A program made the translations under genes and the position numbers. From positions 1,432,501 to 1,496,500 of the forward strand of contig JAZGTN010000017.1 in assembly GCA_037783415.1 (NCBI GenBank): a stretch of DNA of 64,000 nucleotides, written 5' to 3'. Source of the stretch: Leptasterias polaris. Lineage: Eukaryota > Echinodermata > Asteroidea > Forcipulatida > Asteriidae. Positions 1 through 12,930 of this stretch are shown in pieces. The notes under the pieces were generated by a model, which saw only the letters and a list, made by a program, of their open reading frames with translations, did no database searches and had not been told where the DNA came from. The number at the start of each line of letters is the position of its first letter. Within the stretch, counting starts at the first letter, position 1.

Positions 1-307
1 CATTGTACAACTCAGGATTGACAGTTTGTGCACCTGACCTCAAATCTGTTATTCAAAGAAAAACATGGCTACAATAGAAACTCAAAACGTGCTGTTTTAT
101 GTACTTAGAATGGGCGTGCTATCAGGGCACCACCAAGTCCAGTGTTTACCCTAGTAAGAGGTCTGCTGGCACCAGGGTTTAAGTAGGCCCACAGACTCAA
201 GGTCCCTCAGTTTTACACCAAAATGAGTTAAACATGGATCCCCTGATGGTACAGTCATCTTGGTTTTTTCTCTAAATCAAATCAATTTAAACCAAGACAT
301 CACTCAG

Positions 308-435
308 GCCGTGGAGGCCATGGCCTCTGTTGCCTCGGTCTTGGTGCCCCTTCAAAGGTTTCCAAAAGACTCTAAGATTTTCCCTTTGACAAAATGAAAA
401 TTGCCTTGCCCCATCCAAGATAAATTTCCTGGCCT
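308..435 (-). repeat. AGGCCTGGAATTT-family MITE copy
   Basis: Contains GGAGGCCATGGCCTCTGTTG, GTCTTGGTGCCCCTTCAAA and TTGCCTTGCCC in the inverted order. Confidence 0.7.
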
Positions 436-524
436 GTCATCAGGCTCCTTTTAAGAATAAACATTTATGATTGTAAGGAGCACAAACGGAACTGCTCAAC
501 AATTTGAAGCATTGTCAAGACCTG

Positions 525-717
525 TGCCCAATTTCATAGAGCTGCTTAAGCACAACAAGTAGCTAAGCACAACAAAATAATGCTTACCAGAATAAGGTTA
601 CCAGCCAAAATACCATCGTCACATGCACCGTTTCTCACTGGCTTCCTGCTAGTTTTCACTAAGCACAACATTTGTGAGCAAAATTGGTTGCTTAAGCAGC
701 TCAGTGAAATTAGGCCC
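525..717. mobile_element. TIR MITE of the GGGCCCAATTTCAT group
   Basis: GCCCAATTTCATAGAGCTGC at the left pairs inverted with GCAGCTCAGTGAAATTAGGC at the right. Repeated AAGCACAAC inside. Related ends recur at 15299, 33483, 41140 and 51530. Confidence 0.7.
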
Positions 718-1274
718 TTAATGGCCCATACAAAATATAGATCAATGTCTTCATAACCGCCAAGATAAAAAAAAGGAGGTTTTTGTTATTTTTGTTAGAC
801 AGTCCATTCTCACCACTGTAGACGATTAGATGTACTAAGAAAAGTTTGTGTGATCACTTAATAAAACATTAAGCCCACCTACAGTTACATAAATGCAAAG
901 ACCCACCTGAAAGACTTGAGTAGGCGCAGCATCCCCACATGCAACCTCCTTCACATCTAACCAAGACCAAACCTAAGAGAAGTCTTAGGTCTTATCCCAA
1001 CCCTCCAGTGCTACCATTCTATGTGCAAAGTACAGCATTTCAGAATAAGACAGAGAAGGTGCCGGCCGGCACCCGCCAGACTGAAAGAAAACTTCCAGCA
1101 AGCCCACTCAGGATTGTCAACAGAGCTGGGGTCAGGCCAGGCTGAGTCAAGAGTTCAGACTAGAAAAGGTAGTTTAAGAACACCTCTGAGGGATCAGGAG
1201 TTCACATGGAAATAGTTGGCACAACTACAGCCCCTGCATCAAACAATAGGAAACACTTGGGGACCTTCAGTGAA

Positions 1275-1351
1275 AGGTATGTGCCCCCAGCTAGGTGTCT
1301 ATCTGTGCCCCCAGCTAGGTGTCTATCTGTGCCCCCAGCTAGGTGTCTATC
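1275..1351 (+). repeat. 24-bp tandem repeat, three copies
   Basis: TGTGCCCCCAGCTAGGTGTC plus TATC is repeated three times with almost no change, suggesting a recent expansion. Confidence 0.9.
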
Positions 1352-2407
1352 GTCACACTTTATTATGTTTTGATTGAGGGGAAACTGCTAAATCTGATTT
1401 GGTGATTGTTTTTGGAAGAGGGTCGCCAGACAAGTTCACAAAGTTCAGCTTGAAAAGGCTTGTCAGGACTTGGCAGTCTGCAAATCAGTTAAAGGATTAA
1501 CTCACTGCCATAAAAATAAAGATATAACTCAGTTGGCACATTTACGCACTTAGGGTCCTTTGAATGTGTCTGTTTTCATTAATACATAAACCTCAATGGC
1601 TTGCAACAAATTTGTGCCATATGTACAGTTGTATACCAGTCATAATTCATTTAATAGTCCTTCACATTTTTCATGAAGCAAACAATTTCCATAAAAGCAA
1701 ATACAATTTTTTGCAATAACACAATGCAGCACTACAAACCTGATGCCCATTGTGCATTCTGTTTGCACAAACATTGCACATGATTTCTGGCAGAAGGGGG
1801 TGTGTGCCACCAATGTTGGCGACTGTTACATGTAGAAACAGACAGCTTACGAAGATTCTGAGGTGTTAGCGGCGTTTTGAAAAAGGCCATACATTTTCAA
1901 AATGGCAGACAGGTCAGTGTAAGTAGACGGTATCGTTTTGTGTGATAAAAAAATAAGACTTGTTTAGTTTTGTTTTTTTCCCAGTGGTGGGTATTCTGCA
2001 GTAGTTGGAATGAAGTTTCTTTTTGCATTTAGAATACTTGAAGAACAATAAAATTGAAAAGACTAAACCATGACTGTGGCCCACCATATTGACATCAGTT
2101 GTGTGAGTTTTGCAGTTACATAATCTGTTCCACCATGTCCACTGATTTTGACGATTGTTTCTACTGAGTGATTTTGTCCCTGTCTGTACCGGGCCAATGT
2201 AGCATATAACACCTTGATTGCAAGCCTGCACAGTGCTACACAATGAGTTGTCCAAGCGTACCATCATGTCAACCACGGAACACAGTTTTATCAGGCCTCA
2301 ACGTGCCTTTGTTTTTGAAAAGATTGCATGTAATCTGACATTAAGTGGTTTAAGAAAAGAGCTGAAAGGAATTCTTTTTAACCGCACCCGGAACAGTTAC
2401 ACACTTT

Positions 2408-2555
2408 TGTTCCAACACCCATACATGTATGCTATGTTGCGACACCCCTAAATGTTCCTAACTCTTTCTAATCCTAACCCTCACCCTAACCCTAGCGGAT
2501 AGATCTCAAGGGGTTATCGGAACATAGGGTTGTTGGAACAGCGGTGTTGGAACTT
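2408..2555. repeat. Inverted-end repeat with a telomere-like CCCTAACC tract
   Basis: TTCCAACACCC at the left and GGTGTTGGAAC at the right bracket CTAACCCTCACCCTAACCCTA. Only about three telomere-like units are present. Confidence 0.45.
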
Positions 2556-2560
2556 AGAGT

Positions 2561-5500
2561 AGTCACCCACTGAACTACTGAGAATAAAGAAAATGTTCGC
2601 AGACTACATAGTACAAGGCTACGTGCAGTTGCTCAACGCCATCTAAAGAAATGATTAAAAGGTTCAAAGCATAACTCAAACATCATTTTTCTGCAGGGCA
2701 TGTCTGAGTCCATGTCAGAAAACGCTAACTGTATCAGTTTGTTATCCTTGACAGTCTACTTTCTACTAATAGCTGCCATACATGCAAACAGTACACCATT
2801 GTACATGTGCAATGCATCAATGAATTTCTAGTCTACAATGGAACCAATTCATTGCTGTAGAGCAATGCCAAAAATGGAGATAATTTCTCTGAGAGTTTGA
2901 CACCCAGAATGTACATGTTAGAGTGAATACTCTACCAGGCTGAAAGTACACTCTAATTGAATACATCCACAGATCAATTCAAAATACCTCCTATTACATT
3001 TTGCATCATAGGGTTTATCCCATAACTGTTGATGTTGATGCCTAGTACGTGTATACACTGCTACATAGATAATTTGCTTGTCCAGTGTACCGACCAGACC
3101 TGGAATTTCATCTTTAAGAGGGCAAGGCCTTTCTCAGTTTGCAATAGGGCACTTCCATTAGAAAAAATCTTAAGTTTACGGGACAATTTTACAGGGGCAC
3201 CAAGGCCAAGACCAGGGCAACGGTGGCCATGGGCTGTGCGGCCTCCGTTAGGCCCGATGTACATGTGCATCTTAGCCCTCATATCTCAATGAGTTTTGTT
3301 CCAGTCATCAACAAAAAAGTACAGGCAGAATATTGTTTGGGGATTTACATGAAGGGATATGAAACCCTATGCAGGGCTGAAATTCACAGAAGCAAAAGAG
3401 GCTTATTACCTCTACATGCAAGTCCATTTGGCCATTGCCTCGTTGCCCGTTTAATTATTCTCTGCTGGTAATGTTTATTTAACTCACAGAGAAGGCCTTT
3501 GTGAATTTACAAAAACAAGTGAGAAAAATCAGGTAAACAAGCTTGTGAGAAACCAAAACAAAACCTGACATCTTTATAATTGCTCACTTTCATTTTTATC
3601 ATTCAAAATTAATGTTATCCAAATATATTGACAACATACATGTAACGTAGTGGCTTTTTCTACACTGTATGTACTTTTAACAATTTTTATCATATGTTAA
3701 TTCATGATTTATCAGCCTTCGAGCTGTTTTCATCGAATGTTTTTTAAATGAACCAATTCAAAAAATTCGCTAAACATGCTTTTCTAAATGTGAGATCTCA
3801 GTCTTATTTCAGGAAGAAATTTCCTGAAACCTAATATAAGTATTTGGTATTGAAACCACAAAGCTGTGAAACAATGTTGAAGATGTTCAAAGTTTCCATC
3901 AAACTTGCAGACAAAGTGATTATTTCCCTCTGACATTTTCCACAGATGTAGGGCAGGCCCGGCACATCACAGAGGCAATACCCTGGTGTCCCCTTGATAC
4001 GTCCCATTACAAATCATTGTGTGCCCGGAATAAGGACCTAAGTTTTCTGGAGAAAGGGCGTATGCAATCAATGCGCAAAATTATGTTTCAAGAAAACTGA
4101 GCGTGAAAGTTTGATCGGTTTTCTGGCATTCTTAAATCGGTATAGCAAGGTTAAATTCTGCATGGGAATGGAAAACATGTCTTTGGGGTAATCCTAGCAA
4201 AAACAAATGTATCGGTAATGCCAAATTTCTTTGATTACGACCTTCGGTTTCTGCAACAGAAATTACTTTGCGTGCACAGAAAAAGGGCATAGAGTCTTAC
4301 GCCCTTCTTTCGGGCACATGACAATTTCCCTAATTGAGATGCCCTTTACAAAAGTAAATCTGCCTAGCCCTTACAAGAACAAAGTATCAGGCTTGCAGGG
4401 TTGATGCAGTTTCCACTGGGCCACAGTTAACGGTTTTAGTCAGTTCTTCTCACCGAAATACCTTTTTTAAGTGATTTTAATTTCTCCGAACAAACACTTT
4501 TGGCAGATTTGCTCTATAACAACCTGAAACTTCAAATACTTTCGCATGCATCACACACCGCACAAAATACTTGAAACATGCATTGTTTGCGCTATACTAC
4601 TGCTAGTTTGTATGGCTGTGCTGGATAACATGAATTTTGTAAAAAACATTAGTAGTGATAGTCATTTAATGATTTCTTTGACAAGTGTCTCAGATGAAAG
4701 TATAGAACGTCCTGGACTACATGTTCAGGCACATTGTTAATAGCTATTTAAAATAATAGATCAATGGTTTACCCTAAACTTAGCAAAACAAAAGACAACA
4801 AAACCAAAACAAAACAAGCTTTTTCCAAAACAGTTTTGTTCTTAACAGCTCTATACACAACACAAACACACATGGGACAGCAAGTTTAGTAGACAAACTT
4901 CTCGTTAGTGCTTTACAGATAAAATGACTAATCCCAGGAACGCAGAGACTGTCAGTCCACAGCCGAAACGTCCTAGTGGGAATTATGCTTGAAATGTACC
5001 AAGAGGGAGTGACTCTATCTTTAGCTTTCTTGGCGTCTACCATCTGCACATGTTTGAACTATAATGCAGATCATCAAATAGTACATCATCTGTGTAATGT
5101 GGCAGTAAATTCATGCTTTTCCCTTAGTAATGGTCCGCTGGATTAACAACACTTTTAAAACAGCTGCAGAACTCTTACAACATGGTACAATAGAAGGCCG
5201 ACCAAATGCTACCAGAATTATGAGTGCACAGCACTTTTCAACAAAATACCAATGCCATAAATTAGTATCTAGACTCCCGAAGCAAGGTTTTCAACTTTCA
5301 ATTTCAAGAAACCTATAAGGGTTTGATGATGTAACAATAATAAGAACAAGGGGGAGACAATTAAGTCTGAAACTAGAATCCAGATCTTAGGAGCTTGTTG
5401 AAATGATAGCATTTCCTTCTTGCAGTTATTTACCAAGGAGCTTTCAGGAACAGTATCCTCAGTGCTAGATAAGTAGATCAAAGGGCAGAACTTATTTAAT

Positions 5501-5880
5501 TTACAGAAAAATACGACATATTTTTTCTTTAACCGGCAAAGTTTTAAAAAGTTTGAATTTAGACAAAAATTTGACATTTCTCAACCCCGTTAGATGAAGA
5601 CGATTGATCAAGCACCGATATCCGCCTAGACAGGGGCTCACGGTGCTAAAGGAAGAAACAAATCTAAGAGTTTTGATTGTCTGCTTAAAGCTTGCTTGTG
5701 GCATATTATTCAAAATACATGTATGCACCATTTGCAAGCCTGAAAATCGGACCCTGATATTTTCATAAGTGAAAGCTTATTTTTATTTTTATGTAGTGTA
5801 ATTAACTACGAGGTACCTGACATGTTATCATACACAATATTGACAACCGATGCCTTTCAACTAAATCGAGGTAAAAAGTT
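2561..5880. other. Gene-free stretch
   Basis: Apart from the MITE copy at 3099-3245 I see no gene, tRNA or intact element. The open frames are short with no protein-like composition. Confidence 0.5.
3099..3245 (+). repeat. AGGCCTGGAATTT-family MITE copy
   Basis: A dispersed ~150-165-bp unit recognised by AGAGGGCAAGGC, GGGCACTTCCATT and CACCAAGGCCAAGACCAGGG. Other copies are at 308, 9170, 30355, 31455, 33001, 37962 and 61742. Confidence 0.75.
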
Positions 5881-6497
5881 TGGAGTCTCGAACGTCAGCA
5901 TTTTTGATGGACTTCCACTACCACTATAGATGTAGAGGTATTTAAATGATCAAATTTTCATATTTGCTGAGGTACATATTTTCTTTTGCATGCCAAATAC
6001 TTTAACAGCAAGAGAAAATAAAAATCCGACAATTGATTGAAAAGAAATTTTTATTTTAACCGCAAACTCCCGAACGTCATTTTTGTCTGTCAAAAATGTC
6101 AACAATAAGAAACATGTCAATTAACCAAAGTTTTAGACATTCAATAAATTTGAAACAAATATGATGAGAACACGTTTAAATAATAATTATTTAGAAACAA
6201 TGACTACTGCGATACCTGGTCAACAATAAGAGTAATCCCTTTTTCAAATTCCCAGCGACTACTTGTTTTCATTGTCCGTCAATGTTTTTGTGGGTCGTCC
6301 GAGAATTTACCGATCGGCCTGTAAGTTGACCTTTGACATGAGACTTACCCCTCTGTCGTCCTCTTGCAGTTTGGCCTCCTCGATGTTTTCACTGAATGCT
6401 CGATTCGCACATGCGCGATGTTAATACTTGCGCAAAATAAATCCGTCAAGTAAATGACGTTCGCCATTTTCGCCATTTACTGAGGTTCGAGAGTCCA
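5881..6497. mobile_element. Probable TIR element (TGGAGTCTCGAAC ends)
   Basis: TGGAGTCTCGAACGTCAG at the left pairs with the inverse of CTGAGGTTCGAGAGTCCA at the right with two mismatches. No target duplication is visible. CGTCA motifs are frequent here and continue to about 6870. Confidence 0.5.
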
Positions 6498-7537
6498 TCG
6501 GACAGCTCCAGATGAAAAACCAAAACGTATCTGTGATGATTAACAACAGAAATACTTCCTACCAAATGCTAGTTTTTGGAAACTAAATCAACTTATGTTC
6601 AAGTACGCTTGAATTGGATTGTGCGAAGGTAATAAAGTACCGAACGTCATTTGCAATAAACTCCGTCATTTTTCTTGTACGTCATGCAAATTCCGTCATT
6701 TTTTCTCGAATGTCACTAAAAATCCGTCAAAAAATTGGAAGCTTGACAAAGTTTTTATTTTTGATAGATTTTAGGTATGAGAGGCTGCAAATAATATATC
6801 AGAGAAATTACAGTAGTGTTGTGCCAGAAATAAATTAATGACAGACAATATTTAAGTTGTTTTTCCGTCAATGTTATGCTCTCTTCTGTCAGGCTTATAT
6901 TTTCTGTGTGTGGTGTTTTGTTGAGTTTTTAAAATTGTTATTCGAAAGTACATCAGTTGGGCCTCACCATAGAAAAGAATGAATGTTCCTTGTGCTTTAC
7001 TTGTGCTATCTTTGAACTAAATATAAATAACCACAGGTTTCACTGCTGGAGACTCTACTTTTTTAAATGACCACTGCAAGATGAAAACTAACTGAACCAT
7101 TGTGGTAAACTTACAAATATGTATACAGTTATTTAAAATATCTTACAAGGTCAAAAATATTTTTTTGAAAAATGACATTGAGGTTGTAAAATGGTCCATA
7201 TTTCCAAGAATATGCCGTGTACATATATAGGTGAGATTTGATTTTTGTCATGCATGCTGTGATAGATGGGGGATCATTTGACTCAGGCCAATGCAGCAGT
7301 GAAGAGATCTGTCGCCCCATGAGTAGAGATCCTGAGCTTGAAGAGCTTAACTAACTGCATATCACCCAAAATTGCTAAGCAAAGTGTGATGTCATAATAC
7401 AAATCACTATGGTGATACTGACACTCATCTTAAGATGAATCCTAGTACTTTGTGAAATCTGCTCATGGGCTCATGAAGCATCAAGAGCCCCTGAGAAATG
7501 AAATGATACAAAATTGTGACTAAGGACATGGGACAAA

Positions 7538-9120
7538 AGCCCATTTCACACGAGAGCTTTTTATCCAACATATTTTGCTATTTTTCGCAACCAGGATAAA
7601 AAATAGCAAAACCCACTCATGTGAAAGCTATCCTAGTTATGAAATAGCAAAAGATCCTGACTAAATATAACCGCGATCGAGACCTACTACAAAAAATCGC
7701 AACTGCGTTATAATCGCACTGATCGGCCGTGTGAAACGACTCAACCAAGGACGTTGGTTATGCTGTTGTAGTACGCCTGCGCAGAACGCGTCATGTGCCT
7801 CGACCGTGTTGACACCCGGTTGACATGACGACATGTCCTTCCAAGATGGCGACATCAGAAGAAATTATGTTTGTGCAACTTCTCTTGAGATTTTTGCGGC
7901 AATTTCAGTGTGTGAATTCCAGTCGGAAGACACGCAAATGCTTTCCTCGGATTCAGAAGGAATTCGAGTAACAGCCAGCAAACGTGTGGGTTAGCTCGCC
8001 TGCGCCAAAGGATGAAAATTCGAGGGCCAATTATTTTCCGCGATCGCGGAAAACGGACGGAATTCGCGGAATCTGCCACTTGAAACGGAAAACGGAATTT
8101 TAATTTGAAGTAAAACAAGTGACAACAAGTTTGGCTTTTTCAAGTTATTAAATTCAAAAGTGTTGAAATTGAATAGGCAAGCGAATTTAACATTGTGTTC
8201 TTTATTAAACTTCTTTTTTTAATACTAGAAAACATCAAAAATCAGACCGTAATAAGTGAGGTCGTAACCCGTTGAGCCTATGAACGATGTACAAATGAAT
8301 ACACGTTGTTTACTACGGAGGTCAAAATCATCACATTCACGGCACGTTCTTTACTGTTTTTTCACTCAAATTGCATTTTATCCCTCCCTTTAATCAACAA
8401 CCAACCACAAACCAGCTTACCCCTGCTCTATATGAACACACACATTGATTGTTCACTCATAAAGGTCTTAAATCAACCATAAACCTTCAACATTTTGTCG
8501 TCGCCAAAGCGAAAACAAAATGGCTGACGTTCTGTTTCTGTCTTGCATGTGCAATATCTGATAACGCAACGACTGTTGCATGGGAATGTTTCTAACTTGC
8601 TTTTGTTGCAGGGATCAGTGCACTGATCTCTATAACATTGGATTAGTGCAGTGCAGTACAATTTTGGAAATTACCAACTCCGGAACTGAATCGGCCGTTG
8701 ATTAATAGAGAGTTTTTGACGTCTGAAACGGAAGTCGTGTTTTTCAAAAACGGAATTTGCACTTTTCTGAAACGGAAAATCATTGGCCCTACAGATTCCT
8801 GATATAAAACTAGGAGGGTAGTGGTGATATAAAACTAAAAGAGTGGCACGCAAACAAGCTAGATTACACATCCATGCGGAACATACAACGCGGGAAAATC
8901 ACTGGTTGCCTACTGAGAGCCAGCCAGTTGAAGAGTTTCGCGCGGCATACCAGCGAAGTAACACATGACCTTTGACCTCGCAGTAGCCAAGCCGACAACA
9001 AGGGACGTTGGTTCGGTTGTCATGTGAAACACCGTTGTGAAATAGCAAACCACCAAGGTGCTAGACAGTTGGCGCCCGTAACCGAGGACGTTGGTTGTCA
9101 GCGCTCGTGTGAAAAAGGCT
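7538..9120. mobile_element. TIR element (AGCCCATTTCACACGAG ends) with a nested element
   Basis: The first 21 bp (AGCCCATTTCACACGAGAGC then T) match the inverted last 21 bp with three changes. The motif GGACGTTGGTT recurs at 7750, 9003 and 9086. No clear target duplication. A second TIR element occupies 8023-8790. Confidence 0.7.
8023..8790. mobile_element. Nested TIR element (AGGGCCAAT ends)
   Basis: Left AGGGCCAATTATTTTCCG pairs with right CGGAAAATCATTGGCCCT with one change. Sequence near the ends is rich in CGGAAAACGGA-type motifs. 768 bp, with no transposase and no clean duplication. Confidence 0.7.
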
Positions 9121-9164
9121 AAACAGTACAAACTGAACCGTGCACATATGCAGGTACATGTATG

Positions 9165-9295
9165 TCAGGTCTGGAATGTCATACTTTTCATTTTGCAAAG
9201 GGCACCTCCATTCGAAAATCTTAAATTCTATGGGAAACTTTTGAGGGGTACCAAGGCCAAGACCAGGGCATCAGAGGCAATGGACGCTGTGTGAT
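9165..9295 (+). repeat. AGGCCTGGAATTT-family MITE copy
   Basis: Partial copy (GGTCTGGAATGTCATACTTT to CCAAGACCAGGGC). Confidence 0.65.
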
Positions 9296-9312
9296 TCCAG
9301 TCCTGACATGAT

Positions 9313-10894
9313 TAGCGGTGGACGATATCTCGATATTATCGTCGCGATACGATATTGAACCAATATCGTCAATATCGATGATGGTTTATCAGGGTTCTGC
9401 CCACGGTGGTCGGTGCCGGAAAACCCGACCGGCACTCATGATTCCTCGACCGGCACTCGCACAATTTTTTCTTTTTCCGACCACCACACATTTTCCCTTT
9501 TTTTTCCCATTTCCTTCAAAATATTTTGAACAACGTGTAAAACAAATTATTTACCAGTAAACAGTTTTATCCAAAGTTTTGAGTAGCCTACTTCTTTGGT
9601 TTGAGTCTATTTTAATGATCCAGGATCGAGCATTCCTCCCGCTACGATGTACAATATATCCAACGCACGAAACCCGCATTGATTTTGCAATGGTTTCCAG
9701 TCACGCTGATTATAGCTTTACGCTTGGAATAACATGATACCAGTTTCATCATGTTGCGAACCCTATTCTACAGCGTTTAATACAACGGAAATGAACTGTA
9801 GAGTAAGCACCATGCTATAGATGCTGTAAATTGTTTTCCCATGGCGGTAAAGGCGTGCGCGCACTGAGGGCCTACATTCAAGGCACAGCTGCAGGGCGAA
9901 CGTGTGTAACCACTCCGTGCACGATCGAAAGGAAATTGACTTGACTGTACTAGGAGAAAAAAAATTTCCAGCACTAAACAAATCCTGGGCAGAACCCTGG
10001 GTTTATAAAAATATCGAAGTATCGCGATATTCACGATATTCAATAAACTAGACGATATGGTTTTAAAGAAAGCTTTATGTTACGCTTTTTCCATTTAAAT
10101 GGTTCCAATTTGCGTAGGCCATACAATATTTAGGACGGCGACCATGCCAGAATCTTCATTATTCGTAAACATTGTTTTTTTATTGTAAATGCTGCAAGTT
10201 GAATGGATTGAGGCTTGTAAATTTATCAAAGGAAACTGGGCCCATTGTGTACGTCTTCCCATCTATCCATGGTTGTCTTTCTTCATGGTATCGCAGCACG
10301 AACGTGATTGGCACAGGCTGATTGGTTGTTTGGTGTGAATAATTATGACGTAATGCTTCTGCCATCCCATAGTATTTATCACCTCGATCCCGCAGATGTG
10401 CTTGCTCCTAACGTGGTAAACGTTATAGTAAGGGGGTGAAGGAAGGGCGTGTAGCCATGGGAGCGAAAAGGCAAGGGAAATTCCCTTGTGAGAAATCACA
10501 GCGTGGTCGGGAAACGTCGGGAGAACGTTTCTACGTAACACGCACTGCACGGGAACGGAATAAACATCCAGGCACCAGCTTTTAGAGATCGCAACGTTCA
10601 ATCGTTGAGGTAAAACCATGAATTAATTGTGTCAGAACCAGTTATAAAAAGCACAAAAAAATGTAAGATGCTCTATTTTCATGGAATATGGACATTAAAT
10701 TCAGTGATTTTATCTCAGCGGTTTATCCATACAGTCATGTCTTGTTAAGTTGTTTGTTTATTTTATTGCTCATGTCCTCCCTGCGGTAAAACCGTTTTTC
10801 CGTGTCCGAAAAATTTTCACGATATATCGACATATCGGCGATATTTAACCGACGATATATCGCCAGCCAAAATTTACGATATCGTCCAGGGCTA
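9313..10894. mobile_element. hAT-like non-autonomous element with an 8-bp duplication, host to a nested element
   Basis: The left end TAGCGGTGGACGATATC matches the inverted right end TAGCCCTGGACGATATC. It is flanked by a perfect direct repeat GACATGAT at 9305-9312 and 10895-10902. The TAG start and 8-bp duplication are typical of hAT transposons. The ends are full of CGATAT/ATATCG motifs. A CAGGGTTC-family element (9390-9999) is inserted inside. No transposase frame is present. Confidence 0.85.
9390..9999 (+). mobile_element. CAGGGTTC-family TIR element, copy 1 (nested)
   Basis: Ends CAGGGTTCTGCCCA and TGGGCAGAACCCTG are perfect inverted repeats. It is flanked by GGTTTAT (7 bp) at 9383-9389 and 10000-10006. 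610 bp. Its open frames recur in the other copies and look like nothing known. Confidence 0.85.
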
Positions 10895-11248
10895 GACATG
10901 ATACAGATGTACTGACCAAATTCACCTGATGTCATCATCACAATAATCTTGGTTGCGCCATTTTGGGAGTCAATGCTCCTGTGTGTTACACAGTGTAGTG
11001 CACATTTGAGGCAACACTGAGTGTGGCAGCCGCAGCCCCCTGTGATATTGGTGCAAGGGGGTCATCAATACAAGTACAGGGCATAATGACTAAAAGTGCA
11101 AGAGGCTTATCTCTGAATCAGACCCTTTCTCTATGATCAAACAGAAATTCCAAAACAGAGTGAGAAGGGGGGTCCTTGGGGGAACCTTGGTGGTCTACCC
11201 ACAAAGAACTTTCTGTCAACACTGTCCTAACTGGTCCATTACATCCCT

Positions 11249-11460
11249 ATAGACGATGTGACCTCTGACGTCATTTGAAAATCATAACATGATGCGCGCG
11301 CATGTCGCCGGGCAAAACCTTTGTGTACTTGACAGCCAGCTAGAAAGTACACGCAATATTACCATGACTACGTGTCTTTTTGCCCGGCGGAACATGACTT
11401 GGACAACAGACTTGTCAACAGAGGGCGGTTAGAATGTAAACAGAGGTCACATCGTCTATA
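11249..11460. mobile_element. Palindromic MITE, 212 bp, TATAGACGATG termini
   Basis: TATAGACGATGTGACCTCTG at the left is perfectly inverted at the right end; inner CGCCGGGCAAAA / TTTTGCCCGGCG arms also pair. The TATAGAC terminus recalls the 58.7-kb MITE. Confidence 0.85.
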
Positions 11461-11848
11461 CATGTGTAGGTTCAATCGCTCTGAGTGTATACTACTATTA
11501 CAATGCAGAAAAGTTCACCTTGTAATTATTAAGCAGAACAAATATTGGCATTCGACCAAATTCAATAAAGTTACAAGAGTATGGGGGTGTCCCAGTGCAA
11601 CAGTTGCTACAGTTGAATATATAGAAAGTAACTTGCCGATGTCCACGCCTACCCCCCTCCCCCTAACAAATTTGAAATCTGAAACTTTCAGATTAAAAGT
11701 TATCAAAATAAAATGTTACATTTGACATGCCACCTCCTCAAGCTCCGCTTTGGCAATGGTCTAATTGCATGCCACACTCGTGTACATGTGTACATGTACA
11801 CACCTATGATGGTATGTATTATCATATTTTGAACTGAGTACCAGTGGG

Positions 11849-12922
11849 CAGAGCTGCCAACATTGGTTTTTGAAAATCAGGAAGATTTTTTTTTAAAGTC
11901 AGAAAGACTCAATCTCAGCGCGCGTCACAACGATTTTTGCTGAAATAAATACCAATATTCATGTACAGACAGATATACTTTTGAAATATTACCAAAAAAT
12001 ATTGCTGTTTATGTTTTAAATGCTTTGCACATGTTTCTAGTTTTGAAGCACTGACCTATCTTCCTAATCCTATCCTATTGTTGCCTAAATAGAGGACCAG
12101 CATGGTCATACGATGCTACGTTTAAGTTATGTTCGACAAGAAAACATGTGAACAAAGTTTCCGCCTTTATTATGTTGTCATCTGTGCCCGATTTTCTAAA
12201 AAATCTGCAAATCCTGGCGTGCTGGATCGTGCTGTTGTACTGTTCACGCAATGTTTGTCGGAATCTATGTGTCGCAAGATGTCATTTCGTCCGCCGTATT
12301 TCACTGAAACATCTGAAATACAACGTGGTGCAGAACGCATGATTTTCATCCTAAGTTGATTTTTTAATACATGGCCATTCTTTGTGGTCATCGTCTCTGT
12401 ATTTTTGCGCATATTTGATTTTTTCCAGCGACCTACCGGTTGCTCTGCAGGGCGGCGCCATTTTGCTTTATATTTCCAACCTCAATCCCAGTAGTGTACG
12501 ATCTTGCAGCGTCATTTGCTCGATCGTGGGCAGCGCGTCGTAGCGATACCACTAGTAAGTCACTGTAAGCATCTCTTCCAGGGGTTAGTGACGAGAGGTA
12601 TCGATATAGCGTGCTGCCCATGGTAGCGAGGCTGATCAGTGCGACACATAGCACATGTATGGATGCGCAGAAGACGAAACTGCGGTTAGAACAACTTTTT
12701 CTGCGCAACTAACTATGGATGTATTGGCAATTAAATATGCACATGCGCAAACGTTATAAACACACAAGGGACGGAGGGCTAGGAAATTCGTAAATTTTAT
12801 TATTTTTTCCATCAGTACATGTAGGTTGGGGATCCGGGAGATTTTGACTGCTTGCGGGATGTCGGAAGATTGCCGTCAAATACGGGAGTCTTCCGCAAAA
12901 TCCGGAAGAGTTGGCAGCTCTG
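11849..12922. mobile_element. hAT-like non-autonomous element with duplication CCAGTGGG
   Basis: Termini CAGAGCTGCCAAC and GTTGGCAGCTCTG are perfect 13-bp inverted repeats, flanked by a perfect 8-bp repeat CCAGTGGG (11841-11848, 12923-12930). 1074 bp with no transposase-like frame. Confidence 0.9.
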
Positions 12923-12930
12923 CCAGTGGG

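Noticed and set aside
2470..2495. Telomere-like CCCTAA repeats
   Set aside because: Only about three imperfect units inside a repeat bounded by inverted ends; not a telomere.
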